The notes: a model not told the origin generated them from the letters alone. A stretch of 64,000 bases of DNA from Granulosicoccus sp965214025 (GCA_965214025.1 CBDCAW010000023.1:62001-126000), one strand, 5' to 3'. Shown: positions 54,885 to 64,000, counted from the stretch's first letter. Translations and numbers: made by a program.

Positions 54885-56177
54885 TCAGCCGTTGAGTACC
54901 GTACCTTGCAATCCTTCTTCACCGACCGTGTCCAGTCGAGTAGCCGTGATCCGGTTGGCCAGATCCACGGCGCTGTAAGTAGTGACCCGATGGTAGTTCG
55001 GGGTATACCCGGCATGCCTGAAACCATCGCCCTGGCGCCGGCCACCCTCCCATAGAACGTCGGCGTTCGTGCCGACCTGTTTGCACCATATCGCCTGTCG
55101 CTGCTCTTCGGCAAGCCTGTGTAATTCGTGGCTACGCTTCTGTTGCACTGCGGAGGGTATCTGATCGGGCAGCCCGGCCGCACGTGTGCCCTCACGCCTG
55201 GAATAGCTGAAGATATGGATGTGGCCGAAGCCGATCTGCTCGATGGTGTCCATCGAGGTGCGCCACTCGGATTCGGTTTCACCGGGAAAGCCGACGATGA
55301 TGTCGGTGGTCACGTTGAAGTTCGATACGCTGGTACGCAGCCGTTCGACCAGGGCGCGGAAGTCTGCGGTTCGGCAGCGGCGCGCCATACGTTTCAGAAC
55401 GCTGTCGCAGCCGCTTTGCAAAGGCAGGTGCATGTGCGGCTGCACGCGTCGGTTGGTGAAAAGATCGAGGAAGCCCTCGGCCAGGTCCCAGGGTTCAACC
55501 GAGGCAAACCGGATACGTGGCATGTCGGTGTCGGCCAGCAGGGCTTCGACGAGCTCCTGCAGGCTGCAGCCCAGTTCGCTGCCGTAGCCGCCCACATGCA
55601 CACCGGTAAGCACTATCTCGCGAATGCCTTCGGCGGCCAATCGGTTGACTTCGTCGACGATGTCGGCGATCGGCCGGCTGCGTTCGGCACCGCGGGCCAC
55701 GGTGACGATGCAGAAGGTGCAGCGATAGCGACAGCCATCCTGAATCTTGATGAATGCCCGGTGCCGATGCCTTCGGAACAGGACCGACTCGGCAGGCTGG
55801 GTCGCCGCTTCCGGCATGATGGGAATAGAGAAGGCCTCGCGAGTCTTCTCGACAAGGCCATCCTTGTCCGTGTTGGGAACCACCAGATCGACGCCGAGAC
55901 CGGCGAGCGCCGCTGCGGATTCAAGGCTGCTGTAGCAACCGCTGACCACGAGCTTCGCGGCCGGGTTGGCACGCTGCAGGCGTTGCAGCTTGTTGCGGGA
56001 TTTTCGTACCGCCTCCTGCGTGACTGCACAGGTGTTGAGCACCTGGATGTCCGCCGCGGCAGGATCATTGACCACTTGATCCCCGGCACGGGTGAAGGCT
56101 GCCGCCCATTGTTCGAGTTCCGCCTCGTTGAGTCGGCAGCCAAGGGCACTGAGATGAATACGCAAGACGCTATGCAC
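54885..56177 (-). CDS. mtaB: tRNA (N6-L-threonylcarbamoyladenosine37-C2) methylthiotransferase MtaB
   Basis: This encodes 430 residues of the radical-SAM methylthiotransferase family that converts t6A37 to ms2t6A37 in ANN-decoding tRNAs. The N-terminal UPF0004 domain has its three cluster cysteines (ALGCRLNEAE, NTCAVT, VSGCYSS). The radical-SAM motif is DGCRYRCTFCIV. The segment HMHLPLQSGCDSVLKRM fits the family, followed by a short C-terminal TRAM-like region. Motif order and length fit MtaB rather than MiaB or RimO. It is divergent from the giant coiled-coil gene. Confidence 0.93.
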   Translation of the reverse strand: MHSVLRIHLSALGCRLNEAELEQWAAAFTRAGDQVVNDPAAADIQVLNTCAVTQEAVRKSRNKLQRLQRANPAAKLVVSGCYSSLESAAALAGLGVDLVVPNTDKDGLVEKTREAFSIPIMPEAATQPAESVLFRRHRHRAFIKIQDGCRYRCTFCIVTVARGAERSRPIADIVDEVNRLAAEGIREIVLTGVHVGGYGSELGCSLQELVEALLADTDMPRIRFASVEPWDLAEGFLDLFTNRRVQPHMHLPLQSGCDSVLKRMARRCRTADFRALVERLRTSVSNFNVTTDIIVGFPGETESEWRTSMDTIEQIGFGHIHIFSYSRREGTRAAGLPDQIPSAVQQKRSHELHRLAEEQRQAIWCKQVGTNADVLWEGGRRQGDGFRHAGYTPNYHRVTTYSAVDLANRITATRLDTVGEEGLQGTVLNG

Positions 56178-56283
56178 GGTTGATGAATCAGGAGTTCCCG
56201 GAGTCTACCCGATGCTCCCGCTGCGATCAGTTTGACAGCGCGATTGTCTGAGGCTGGGGTTTTCGCTACGATGAGGTAAGAGA

Positions 56284-59200
56284 GTGTGCGATTGCGCACC
56301 CAGTGACAATACGGACGTAAGATCAATGTTTAGAGACTTCGAGAACGCACCCAGCAAGTCTTCCTATCAGATGAAGTTCCTGCTCGCGGCATTGGCAGCG
56401 GTGGCGCTGCTACTGGCGTGGGCAGCCTATGGCAAGTTGGGGCACGAGCGTGATGCGGTCGGCTTCGAACGCGATCGTATGGCCGAACGCCTGCAGAAGG
56501 TGTCCAACTCGCTGGGCGTCGCCACTGAGGAGCGTGACGCCGTGGCCAGCGATCTGGGCAAGGCTCGCGAGGCCGTCCAGGTTGCACAGGCTCGTAGCGA
56601 GACGCTGCGGGCAGAGTCTGCGAAAGCGGCGGCTGCCGCCGAGGAGCAGGCTGAAACCTTGCGTGCCGAAGGTCAGGCGCGGGCTGATGAGGTCGCTGCG
56701 GCTCTCGAAGCGCAACTGGGTGAGCAGGCAGCCACCTATGAGGCACGGCTCGCGAAGCAGGCAAAGGCATCGTCGTCGCGGGTCGGTGAGCTGCAGTCGG
56801 CACTGGATGAGCGGGGCGTCGAACTGCAAGCCGCGCTCGACGCGGGCGGTGCGCTGGAAGCTCAGGTAGCGCAACTTCAGGATCGCGTGGAGAACACCAC
56901 CGGTGAGCTGCAGCAGTTCGCCGCGGCTCGCGATGACACCGTGGTCACGCTGGAGCGTCAGCTGTCGGATCTGCGCGGTGAGGTGGAATTGCGCGGTGCA
57001 CGGCTCAGCGATCAGGATGGCCAGATCACGCAGCTGAACGCGGCACTTGGTGAGGCCACGGCCATCAGCGAGCAGCGCAAGGAGCAACTGAATGCCTCGC
57101 GCGAAAAGGTCAGGGCCACCGAAGAACGGCGCAAGGCGCAATTGAGCGCGGCGCGTGACGAAGCCAACGCTATCGATGAACAGCGTCAGGCAGAAGTTGC
57201 CGAGCTTGAGAATACCGTTTCGACGCAACAGGCCGAGATAGACAAGCAACTCCAGGAAACCCGCGCCAGCCTCAATCAGCGGCTCGATGAGCAGAGCAAC
57301 GCCGCCGCCACTCGCCTGCAGGAACAACAGGACGCGGCCGCTCAGCGAATGGCAGCGCAGCGCGAGCGGCTTACCGATCGTGTGGCTTCCCTGCAAGAGG
57401 AACTGCAGAGCGCACGTGTCGAGGTGCGGGAAATGAGTGAGGCGCGTGATCTTCTGCGTGGGAAGTTAACTGGTTCCGTCGAGAACATGCAGTCACTGCG
57501 TAGCGACTTCCAGGATGACCGGGCCGAACTCAACACCGAGTTGGGCGAACTCGATGCACGACGTGGCACATTGCGATCACGGGTCGACATGCTGGCCACT
57601 CGATACGCACAGTCGCAGGACGAGCTTGCGGCGAGTCAGAAACAGCTGAAGAGCACTCAGGAGCAGATCGGGCAGATGGAGCAGCGGCTGGGTTCCGCCA
57701 AGCAACGATTCGCTTCCCTGCAAAGCGAGAACACCGATGAGCTTGCCGGCACGCGTGAGCAGCTGGCGAAGTCGAAAGACCAGCTCAGGAGCACACAGGA
57801 GCGCGTCAGAACCGTGGAGCAGCGTCTCGGCGACGCTCGCAAGCAGTTCCGCGATACGAGGGGCGAGCTCGAGGAACAGCTGGCCGACAGCCAGCAGCAA
57901 CTCGCCGGTACCGAACAGCGTTTGAAAAAGGCTACCGAACAGCTCAAGAACACGCGCATGCAGCTCGACAAAGTCGACGAACGCCTGCAAGGGCGCAGTA
58001 CGGCACTTGACGAAGCCCGTGCAAAGCTCGGTGACGTGCAACGCAGGCTGACTGGCGCGTTGGATGAGAATGTCGTGCAGGTCGCCACGATCGGTGAGCT
58101 GCAGGCAGTCATCGATCAGACCGGCAAGCAGACGAATAGCCGGGTACAGGGGCTGATGAGTCAGCAGGCCGCTCTCGAGAATGACATGCAATCCGGTGTG
58201 CTGGAGCGCACCGAACAGATCACCACTCTGCGTGACACGCTCGCCACCAGCCGCAGTCGGGTGGCCGAACTACAGCCACTGGAGGCCGAGCTTGCCACGG
58301 CGAAGCAGCGTATCCAGGAACTTGAAGGGGTAAGGGCGGAGCTCAATGCCGCCAAGACATCGGTAAGCCAGCTGGAAGGTCTGAGTTCGGAACTCGCGAC
58401 CACTCAAGCCGCCATCGACCGGCGCGAGAAAGAATTCAGTCAACTGAGCAGCCAGATGCAATCGCTGACCTCCTCCTCCGAGAAGGCCGGTGAAGAGCTG
58501 TCGACGGCATCCGGTGCGCTGGAGAATCTGCAGCAGAAGTTCAGGGACGAGAAGCAGGAGAATGGAGCGCAGGTAGCAGAACTCCGGAAAGACAAATCGG
58601 CGTTGCAGGAAAAGGTTCAGACCCTGCAACAGCGGCAGTCTGCCCTCGACGACAAGGTGGAGCAGGCTCAACAGCAGAGGCAATCCCTGCAAGGGAAGAT
58701 GGAGCAGGCCCGGAAGCAACAGGCGTCACTGGAAGCTGCCGCGGCGAAGGCCCGGGAGCAACAGGCATCGTTGAAAGCCGCCGCGGCAGAGGCGCAGAAG
58801 CAGAAGCAGGTGCTTGCCGATCGAGTGAAGTCGCTTGAGGAGCAGAAGTCATCCGCCGATGCCGAGATGCAGACACTCCAGGGGCAGGTAAGCGCTTTGG
58901 GGGGGCAGAAGTCCGATTTGCAACTGGCACTCGGTGGTTTGCAGAACACGCTGGACGACGCACGTGGCAGGATCAGTTCACTGACTGCCGAGAATGCCGA
59001 GCCTGAACCTGCTGCTGAACCAGCTTCGCAGCCCGCTCCTGAAACTACAGCCGGTGACCCGGCAGGTCAGACACCTGAGGCCACGCAGCAAGCGCCACGT
59101 CAACAACAGTTGATTGCCCGGGCGGGCGACCTGGAGTCAGATCTCGACAAGGCACGGAGCGATTTGAAGGCGGCGCAGGAGAAGCTCGAGGCTGCCAACG

Positions 59201-61176
59201 CCCGGCTCGAAGAGCAGAAGGCTCGTATCGAGAAGCTGGGTGGCGCGCAGGAGAAGCTCGAGGCTGCCAATGCCCGGCTCGAGGAGCAGAAGGCTCGTAT
59301 CGAGAAGCTCGGTGGCTCGCAGGAGAAGCTCGAGGCTGCCAACGCCCGGCTCGAAGAGCAGAAGGCCCGTATCGAGAAGCTCGGTGGCTCGCAGGAGAAG
59401 CTGAAGGCTGCCAACGCTCGGCTCGAGGAGCAGAAGGCTCGTATCGCGAAGCTTGATGGCTCGCAGGAGAAGCTGAAGGCTGCCAACGCCCGGCTCGAAG
59501 AGCAGAAGGCTCGTATCGAGAAGCTCGATGGCTCGCAGGAGAAGCTGAAGGCTGCCAACGCTCGGCTTGAGGAGCAGAAGGCTCGTATCGAGAAGCTCGA
59601 TGGCTCGCAGGAGAAGCTGAAGGCTGCCAATGCCCGGCTCGAAGAGCAGAAGGCCCGTATCGAGAAACTCGAAAACTTGCAAGAGAAGGCGGTGAAGCCG
59701 GAGGCCCTGGCATCCCTGCAGGATCAGAAGGGAACGCTGCAGGCGCTGGTCGGTACGCTGCAGACGCGACTCGAGAACGATGCGGACAATCGCCAGGGGG
59801 TTATGCAGGGGCTCCGCTCGGAACGTAGGGATCTGGATGCCCAGCTCAGTGCATCGCAGGCTGAGCAGAAGGCGCTGCAGGCGCGGGTATCGACCGTCGA
59901 ATCCGAGCGTGATGCGGCCAGAAAGAAAGTGGCGGCGTTCGGCAAGGAGCGAGAAGAGGCCGAGGCGGAGCTCGAGAAGCTGAATCAGGAGCGCAACAAG
60001 CTGGCCGAGCGGGTGAAGGCTGTGGATGACAAGCTTGACACCGCTGCGAAGGCACGAGACGAGGCGCAGGCACGGGTCGCTCAACTGGAATCCAGCTCGG
60101 GTGACATGCGAAGCAAGATAGTCAACCTGCAAGGCTCGTTCGACGAACGTGAGGGCAATCTCGAATCGCTGACGAAGGAGAACAAATCGCTGAAGTCGCA
60201 GCTGGGAGAGCTGGGCGTGCAGCGCGAGAATCTGGAAGAGCAGATCGGTGGTCTGCGTAACGAGCTCGACAACAGCAAGAACAATCTTAAGAAGGCGCGA
60301 GAAGCTCGCAAGGGCGTTGAGCAGGAGTTGGCCAAGGTCAACGAGCGCACGCAGGCCCTGCAGAAGCAACTGGATACCGCGCAGGCGGAACAGAAGAAGT
60401 TGCAGGAACAGCTTGCGTCGTCTGAAAAGGAGACCGGTTCGCTGCAGAAGAAGCTGACCAGCGCAGAAGACAAGAACGGCAAGTTGCAAGATCAGCTGGC
60501 CAGTGCCGAACAGGAGCAGGGCAAGATGCAGGCTTCTATAGGCAAGGCTCGTGACAATGTGCAGGACTTGCAGAAGCAGATCGAGTCGGCCACCGGTCGC
60601 GCCGATGATCTTCAGAAGCAACTGGCGACAGCCAAGGAAACGGCAACTGAGCAGACCAACGTAGCCGAACGCCTGGCCAGTCGGATTGCCGATGTCAGGA
60701 AACAAAAACAGTCGCTGGACAGGAAGGCCTCCGATCTTGCCGATCGGATCGGTACGCAACTTACCGAAGCCGGTGTGGAGAGCGCCAAGGTGTCGGTTCG
60801 TGATGACAATGGCGTGGTGGTCAATCTTCTCAGCGAAGACCTCTTCGATTCCGGCCGTGCGCGATTGAATCCGGGCGGCAGAAGCTTGATAGATCAGGTT
60901 GCCGGCGTGCTCGGGCCACTGTCCAATGAACTCGTAGTCGAAGGACACACCGACAGCATTCCGGTGACCGGTGAACTGGCGAAGTTCTACCCGAGCAATT
61001 GGGAGTTATCAGTCGCTCGTGCCGCGAGCGCGGTGAATTATCTGGAGAATAACGTCGGCATTGCAGGAGATCGGTTGACGGCATTGGGCCACGGCGACAA
61101 CCGGCCGGTGGTGGCGAATGATACGCGCGTGAATCGTGCGTTGAATCGACGAGTCGAGATCGTGGTCCAGCCTTGA
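56284..61176 (+). CDS. Giant coiled-coil protein with N-terminal membrane anchor and C-terminal OmpA-like domain
   Basis: This encodes 1,630 residues from a GTG preceded by GAGG; an ATG at 56326 is an alternative with a poorer site. A single membrane helix (about 31-49) is followed by some 1,400 residues of Gln/Glu/Lys/Ala-rich coiled coil. The coil is interrupted by a Pro/Ala/Glu hinge (about 900-940) and contains seven 24-residue tandem units (964-1131). Residues 1500-1630 form an OmpA/MotB-type peptidoglycan-binding domain with VEGHTDSIPVTG and the terminal NRALNRRVEIVV. It is therefore likely anchored in the inner membrane and reaching the cell wall, with MotB or PomB topology but far larger. 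The role is unknown; structural, or a spacer in cell shape or division. It is TTGA-coupled to ubiX. Confidence 0.88.
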   Translation: MCDCAPSDNTDVRSMFRDFENAPSKSSYQMKFLLAALAAVALLLAWAAYGKLGHERDAVGFERDRMAERLQKVSNSLGVATEERDAVASDLGKAREAVQVAQARSETLRAESAKAAAAAEEQAETLRAEGQARADEVAAALEAQLGEQAATYEARLAKQAKASSSRVGELQSALDERGVELQAALDAGGALEAQVAQLQDRVENTTGELQQFAAARDDTVVTLERQLSDLRGEVELRGARLSDQDGQITQLNAALGEATAISEQRKEQLNASREKVRATEERRKAQLSAARDEANAIDEQRQAEVAELENTVSTQQAEIDKQLQETRASLNQRLDEQSNAAATRLQEQQDAAAQRMAAQRERLTDRVASLQEELQSARVEVREMSEARDLLRGKLTGSVENMQSLRSDFQDDRAELNTELGELDARRGTLRSRVDMLATRYAQSQDELAASQKQLKSTQEQIGQMEQRLGSAKQRFASLQSENTDELAGTREQLAKSKDQLRSTQERVRTVEQRLGDARKQFRDTRGELEEQLADSQQQLAGTEQRLKKATEQLKNTRMQLDKVDERLQGRSTALDEARAKLGDVQRRLTGALDENVVQVATIGELQAVIDQTGKQTNSRVQGLMSQQAALENDMQSGVLERTEQITTLRDTLATSRSRVAELQPLEAELATAKQRIQELEGVRAELNAAKTSVSQLEGLSSELATTQAAIDRREKEFSQLSSQMQSLTSSSEKAGEELSTASGALENLQQKFRDEKQENGAQVAELRKDKSALQEKVQTLQQRQSALDDKVEQAQQQRQSLQGKMEQARKQQASLEAAAAKAREQQASLKAAAAEAQKQKQVLADRVKSLEEQKSSADAEMQTLQGQVSALGGQKSDLQLALGGLQNTLDDARGRISSLTAENAEPEPAAEPASQPAPETTAGDPAGQTPEATQQAPRQQQLIARAGDLESDLDKARSDLKAAQEKLEAANARLEEQKARIEKLGGAQEKLEAANARLEEQKARIEKLGGSQEKLEAANARLEEQKARIEKLGGSQEKLKAANARLEEQKARIAKLDGSQEKLKAANARLEEQKARIEKLDGSQEKLKAANARLEEQKARIEKLDGSQEKLKAANARLEEQKARIEKLENLQEKAVKPEALASLQDQKGTLQALVGTLQTRLENDADNRQGVMQGLRSERRDLDAQLSASQAEQKALQARVSTVESERDAARKKVAAFGKEREEAEAELEKLNQERNKLAERVKAVDDKLDTAAKARDEAQARVAQLESSSGDMRSKIVNLQGSFDEREGNLESLTKENKSLKSQLGELGVQRENLEEQIGGLRNELDNSKNNLKKAREARKGVEQELAKVNERTQALQKQLDTAQAEQKKLQEQLASSEKETGSLQKKLTSAEDKNGKLQDQLASAEQEQGKMQASIGKARDNVQDLQKQIESATGRADDLQKQLATAKETATEQTNVAERLASRIADVRKQKQSLDRKASDLADRIGTQLTEAGVESAKVSVRDDNGVVVNLLSEDLFDSGRARLNPGGRSLIDQVAGVLGPLSNELVVEGHTDSIPVTGELAKFYPSNWELSVARAASAVNYLENNVGIAGDRLTALGHGDNRPVVANDTRVNRALNRRVEIVVQP
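59173..59676 (+). repeat. Tandem repeat, 7 x 72 bp, coding coiled-coil units
   Basis: Seven 72-bp units each encode 24 residues of the form (A/S)QEKL(E/K)AANARLEEQKA followed by RI(E/A)KL(G/D)G, the last one ending EN. Three heptads plus three residues form each unit, so the supercoil phase slips at every repeat. High nucleotide similarity suggests recent amplification. Confidence 0.95.
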
Positions 61177-61841
61177 GCACCTCCCGCGGGGGCGGTACGG
61201 CCGAGGGTTGGTCCAGAACCATCGCCGTGGCGATGACCGGGGCATCAGGCATTCAGTACGCGCTGCGGTTGATCGATTGCCTGGTGCAGGCGGAATGTCA
61301 GGTGTACGTGCTGATGTCGAAACCAGCCAAGGTGGTCATGGGTATGGATACCGACGTCCCCGTGCCGGCACGTACGGCGGATGTCGAACGGGAGTTTTCA
61401 GAGCGGTATCGGGCGGCTCCCGGCCAGCTTCAGGCGTTCGGGCAGGAGCAATGGACTGCGCCGGTAGCCAGCGGATCCGGTGCACCGGACGCGATGGTAG
61501 TCACACCCTGCACCACGGGTACGTTAGCCGCGATTGCCGCCGGCAACTGCAACAATCTGCTTGAGCGGGCCGCCGATGTCGTGCTCAAGGAGGGTCGTCA
61601 ATTGATCGTGATGCCCCGCGAAATGCCGTTCTCCATCATTCATCTGGAGAATATGTTGCGGTTGGCACGTGCCGGAGTCATCATCATGCCGCCCAATCCC
61701 GCCTTCTACAATTTGCCCGAGACGATCGATGAGCTGATCGATTTCGTGGTGGCACGCGTACTGGATCGGTTGGGCGTTCCCCAGCAGTTGATGCCTCGCT
61801 GGGGTATCGACGAACAACCCTCGAAAGTTTCGGGCGGCTAG
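61173..61841 (+). CDS. ubiX: Flavin prenyltransferase UbiX
   Basis: This 222-residue enzyme makes the prenylated FMN cofactor needed by UbiD decarboxylases in ubiquinone synthesis. It shows the flavin-binding AVAMTGASGIQYALRLI and TPCTTGTLAAIAAGNCNNLLERAADVVLKEG, plus MPREMPFSIIHLENMLRLARAG. The TTG start overlaps the previous stop; the twelve or so leading residues are poorly conserved, and the functional core starts at TIAVAMTG. No ubiD is in this window. Confidence 0.94.
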   Translation: MSTSRGGGTAEGWSRTIAVAMTGASGIQYALRLIDCLVQAECQVYVLMSKPAKVVMGMDTDVPVPARTADVEREFSERYRAAPGQLQAFGQEQWTAPVASGSGAPDAMVVTPCTTGTLAAIAAGNCNNLLERAADVVLKEGRQLIVMPREMPFSIIHLENMLRLARAGVIIMPPNPAFYNLPETIDELIDFVVARVLDRLGVPQQLMPRWGIDEQPSKVSGG

Positions 61842-61910
61842 CCCGGCGTCTGGCGATCAGGGCTACCAGCCCCCCAACTGACCGGCGCCCACGGTCTCAA
61901 TCGCGTACTC

Positions 61911-62489
61911 ATGCAAATACCTCTGTTTCCGCTGTCCAGTATCGTCATGCCCGAAGGGCTGCTACCACTGCGCCTGTTCGAGCGGCGCTATATCGATATG
62001 GTCAAGAATTGCTTCAAGACCGAGACGGGGTTCGGCGTCTGCCTGATCAAGCAGGGCGGGGAGGCTGGTACCCCTTCGCACCCATACCCGATGGGTACGC
62101 TTGTCAGCATCGTCGATTTCGACCAGGGCAACGATGGCCTTTTGCAGATAGTGGCTCGCGGCGAACGCGAGTTTCGCCTGTTGACGCACGCGCCTAACGA
62201 GGCTGGTCTGCAGATTGGCGAGATCGAGTTCGTGGAGGATCGCCCTGCAGTTTCGATGCAGCCGGAGTTCGAACACCTGGCCAGCAAGCTCGAGTTGATT
62301 CTGCAATACGTGGAACCCACGTTCAGCTATCCCGAAACTCGCCTGGATGATGCAGACTGGATCTGTCATCGTTTGCTCGAACTTCTGCCGCTGGCACCGG
62401 AGGCAAAGTTCGAATTGCTGCAGATGGAAGATAACAGCGAGCGCATGAAGACGCTGTCGGCACTGCAGATCGAAATCGCTGACCGCTGA
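61911..62489 (+). CDS. LON substrate-binding domain protein
   Basis: This encodes 192 residues. The start MQIPLFPLSSIVMPEGLLPLRLFERRYIDMV is the hallmark of the Lon N-terminal (PUA-like/LAN) domain, but no ATPase or protease domain follows. Such stand-alone proteins are common in proteobacteria and their role is not established; peptide or substrate binding is inferred. The final 60 residues are helical. The gene converges with argA. Confidence 0.9.
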   Translation: MQIPLFPLSSIVMPEGLLPLRLFERRYIDMVKNCFKTETGFGVCLIKQGGEAGTPSHPYPMGTLVSIVDFDQGNDGLLQIVARGEREFRLLTHAPNEAGLQIGEIEFVEDRPAVSMQPEFEHLASKLELILQYVEPTFSYPETRLDDADWICHRLLELLPLAPEAKFELLQMEDNSERMKTLSALQIEIADR

Positions 62490-62539
62490 TTGCTTTTCAC
62501 CGGTCGTAGTCGCCGGTCATTGATGATCGATCACGGAAG

Positions 62540-63868
62540 TTAGCGCGTTGGCATACCATCGCCCAGCCGCTTCATGAACACCTTCGAATTACGCGCCGTG
62601 TCGTAGCAGGCACGCCGCCGGTCCGGTAGGGCCGAGGGTGGCACCTCGCGATAGCCGCGCTCGACGAACCAGTGAGCAGCCCGGGTGCTGAGCAGCACGC
62701 TTTGACCACAGCCGGCCAGCACGGCCAGGTTTTCCAGCTGCAACAACAGCCGATCCGCACGGCCTTCACCCCGGTACGCCGGATGAGTAGCCACGCAGGC
62801 GATCTCCGCGATGTCGCCTTCCACATAGAGCGCGGCACACGCCACCACCGTATCGTCTCGTACCGATACCACGAAGCGCTCGATGTCCAGCTCAAGCTGC
62901 TCGCGCGAGCGGGTGGCGAGTGCACCGCTTTCCTGCAATGGCGTGATCAGCTCGATGATTCCGCCCACGTCGCTGATGGTGGCAGAACGAACGGTTTCCC
63001 AATGCTCGGCGGTGATCATCGTGCCGCTGCCATCACGTGTGAACAGTTCCTGCAACAAGGCCGACGGATCGGCGGCGTCCAGCAGATGAACCCGGGCCAC
63101 CTTGCGTTGGCAGGCGCGGGCCGCCCGCGACAGCGTGCGGCCGAGATCGGCATCATCCTGCCGCAATCCCAGTGCCTCCACGCCTTGTGCACTTGTCTGC
63201 CGAATCGGCTTGCCCTCGGCATCGGCAGGCAAGCCGGGTACGAAGAACACCAGCTTGTCCGCCCTGAGGGCAATGGCAGTTTCCGTTGCCACCTCTTCGG
63301 CCGGCAGGTTGAACACCTCACCGGTCAAAGAGTAGCCGAGCGGTGGCAGCAGTACGAGGTGCCCGGCTTGCAACAGACACTGTATCGCCTCGGTCTGCAC
63401 GTCGCGCACCGCACCGGTGTGCAGGAAATCGACACCGTGGTGAATGCCGAAAGGCTGCCCGGTGATGAAATTGCCGGACGAGACGGACAACCGGGCTCCC
63501 GCCATCGGCGTATGAGGCAATGCCATCGATAGGCGGGCTTCCAGCGCAGTGCGCGTGCGCCCGGCAGCGGCGATGATCGCTTCGAGAGCGGCATCGTCGG
63601 TGACCCGCCGGCCTTCGACAAAGCGCGATTCCACACCGTCTGCGAGAACCTCATCGATCTGCGCACGCAAGCCGAAGCAAAGCACGAGGCGCAGGCCGAG
63701 ATGGCTCAGCAGCGTCAGGTCGTGAGCAAGCGTGGCGAAGCTGGCACTGGTCAGCAGGTAGTCGGGCAGGCAAAGCACCACGCGCCTGTGCCGGTGCGCT
63801 CTGATGTAGGGTGAGGCTTCGCGGAACCAGCTGATGGCGTCTACGGCGAAGGCTTTCGAAGTTTCCAT
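62540..63868 (-). CDS. argA: N-acetylglutamate synthase (classical ArgA)
   Basis: This 442-residue bifunctional-fold enzyme catalyses the first step of arginine synthesis, acetylating glutamate with acetyl-CoA. An N-terminal amino-acid-kinase-like domain (VVLCLPDYLLTSASFATLAHDL to VFFVPGLP) binds arginine for feedback control and has no kinase activity. The C-terminal GNAT domain has the acetyl-CoA loop CVATHPAYRGEGRADRLLLQL. Length equals that of the E. coli enzyme. The start at METSKAF is preferred over fourteen extra upstream codons. It supports arginine synthesis together with carAB upstream. Confidence 0.94.
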   Translation of the reverse strand: METSKAFAVDAISWFREASPYIRAHRHRRVVLCLPDYLLTSASFATLAHDLTLLSHLGLRLVLCFGLRAQIDEVLADGVESRFVEGRRVTDDAALEAIIAAAGRTRTALEARLSMALPHTPMAGARLSVSSGNFITGQPFGIHHGVDFLHTGAVRDVQTEAIQCLLQAGHLVLLPPLGYSLTGEVFNLPAEEVATETAIALRADKLVFFVPGLPADAEGKPIRQTSAQGVEALGLRQDDADLGRTLSRAARACQRKVARVHLLDAADPSALLQELFTRDGSGTMITAEHWETVRSATISDVGGIIELITPLQESGALATRSREQLELDIERFVVSVRDDTVVACAALYVEGDIAEIACVATHPAYRGEGRADRLLLQLENLAVLAGCGQSVLLSTRAAHWFVERGYREVPPSALPDRRRACYDTARNSKVFMKRLGDGMPTR

Positions 63869-64000
63869 GTTGTCCACTATAGTATGCCCGCTCGATTGTA
63901 CCCATCTCACTGGCTATGCTCTTGCATGGTTCGCTTGTTGTGCCAGTGGCCCTCCCCGCATGGTAGCGGTGCCGAGCCTGTCTTCAGCAAGTGCGGGACA
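63869..64000. other. Window end without a gene
   Basis: The last 132 bases are the region upstream of argA. I see no gene, hairpin or clear promoter here; an ARG box search would be sensible but I did not recognise one by eye. Confidence 0.4.

Noticed and set aside
59137..60948. A 603-codon open frame on the minus strand opposite the coiled-coil gene
   Set aside because: It is Leu-rich only because it is complementary to Gln/Glu/Lys codons. The plus strand ends in a clear OmpA domain and has the start context.

Overview
The window is a GC-rich chromosomal segment of a Gram-negative bacterium, most likely a gammaproteobacterium. Supporting signs are the gene strings sdhCDAB-sdhE-ygfX, pdxJ-acpS, carA-carB-greA, aceE-aceF-lpd with a lipoyl-bearing E3, and a minor-pilin/PilY1 cluster. 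I could not place it in a named genus from sequence alone. I saw no tRNA, rRNA, CRISPR array, transposase or phage gene. Genes are dense, with many ATGA or TTGA stop/start overlaps.

Layout. 1-4.4 kb (+): three secreted or envelope proteins of unknown role, one a lipoprotein with long Thr/Gly repeats. 4.5-7.9 kb (-): a HupE/UreJ-like membrane protein and a secreted GH16 glycoside hydrolase. 8.3-14.3 kb (-): an SDHAF4-like factor, succinate dehydrogenase sdhCDAB, the flavinylation factor sdhE, ygfX, then pdxJ-acpS. 14.5-16.7 kb (+): ygfZ, rraA and a DUF2007 protein. 16.8-21.7 kb: a CnoX/YbbN-like thioredoxin-TPR protein (-), parE and a metallo-beta-lactamase-fold hydrolase (+), and an M48 lipoprotein protease (-). 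21.7-23.6 kb: a two-gene island (CooC-like ATPase plus an unrecognised cysteine-containing small protein) between two direct copies of the 3' end of an acetolactate-synthase-type gene. 23.5-28.2 kb: that TPP enzyme (-), divergent from a thiamine-precursor ABC transporter cluster (+) whose permease is frameshifted. 28.3-33.6 kb (+): carA-carB-greA. 33.8-35.4 kb (+): a Tat-exported DUF882 peptidase and a secreted protein. 35.6-39.2 kb (-): a Trm112-like protein and an assimilatory reductase set (ferredoxin-NADP reductase, sulfite/nitrite reductase, DUF934). 39.3-47.6 kb (-): type IV pilus minor pilins and PilY1. 47.7-48.1 kb (+): DUF3461. 48.1-56.2 kb (-): the pyruvate dehydrogenase complex and mtaB. 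56.3-61.8 kb (+): a giant coiled-coil/OmpA protein and ubiX. 61.9-63.9 kb: a LON-domain protein (+) and argA (-).

How the parts fit. The sdh block carries the enzyme and two assembly factors side by side. The TPP-dependent enzyme sits opposite a thiamine-precursor importer. The reductase operon carries its own electron-donor flavoprotein.

The most striking recurring feature is in-frame low-complexity or tandem-repeat insertions in otherwise conserved housekeeping enzymes. A near-identical 24-bp minisatellite sits between the two CarA domains, a Gly/Ser/Asn tract is inserted in SdhB, an Asp/Gly tract lies inside the Lpd flavoprotein core, and a Thr/Asp tract lies inside the acetolactate-synthase-type enzyme. 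Other highlights are a PilY1 whose von Willebrand A domain is split by two beta-sandwich-like domains, the duplication-flanked CooC-like module with a perfect operator-like inverted repeat, and a 25-nt perfect palindrome between aceF and lpd.
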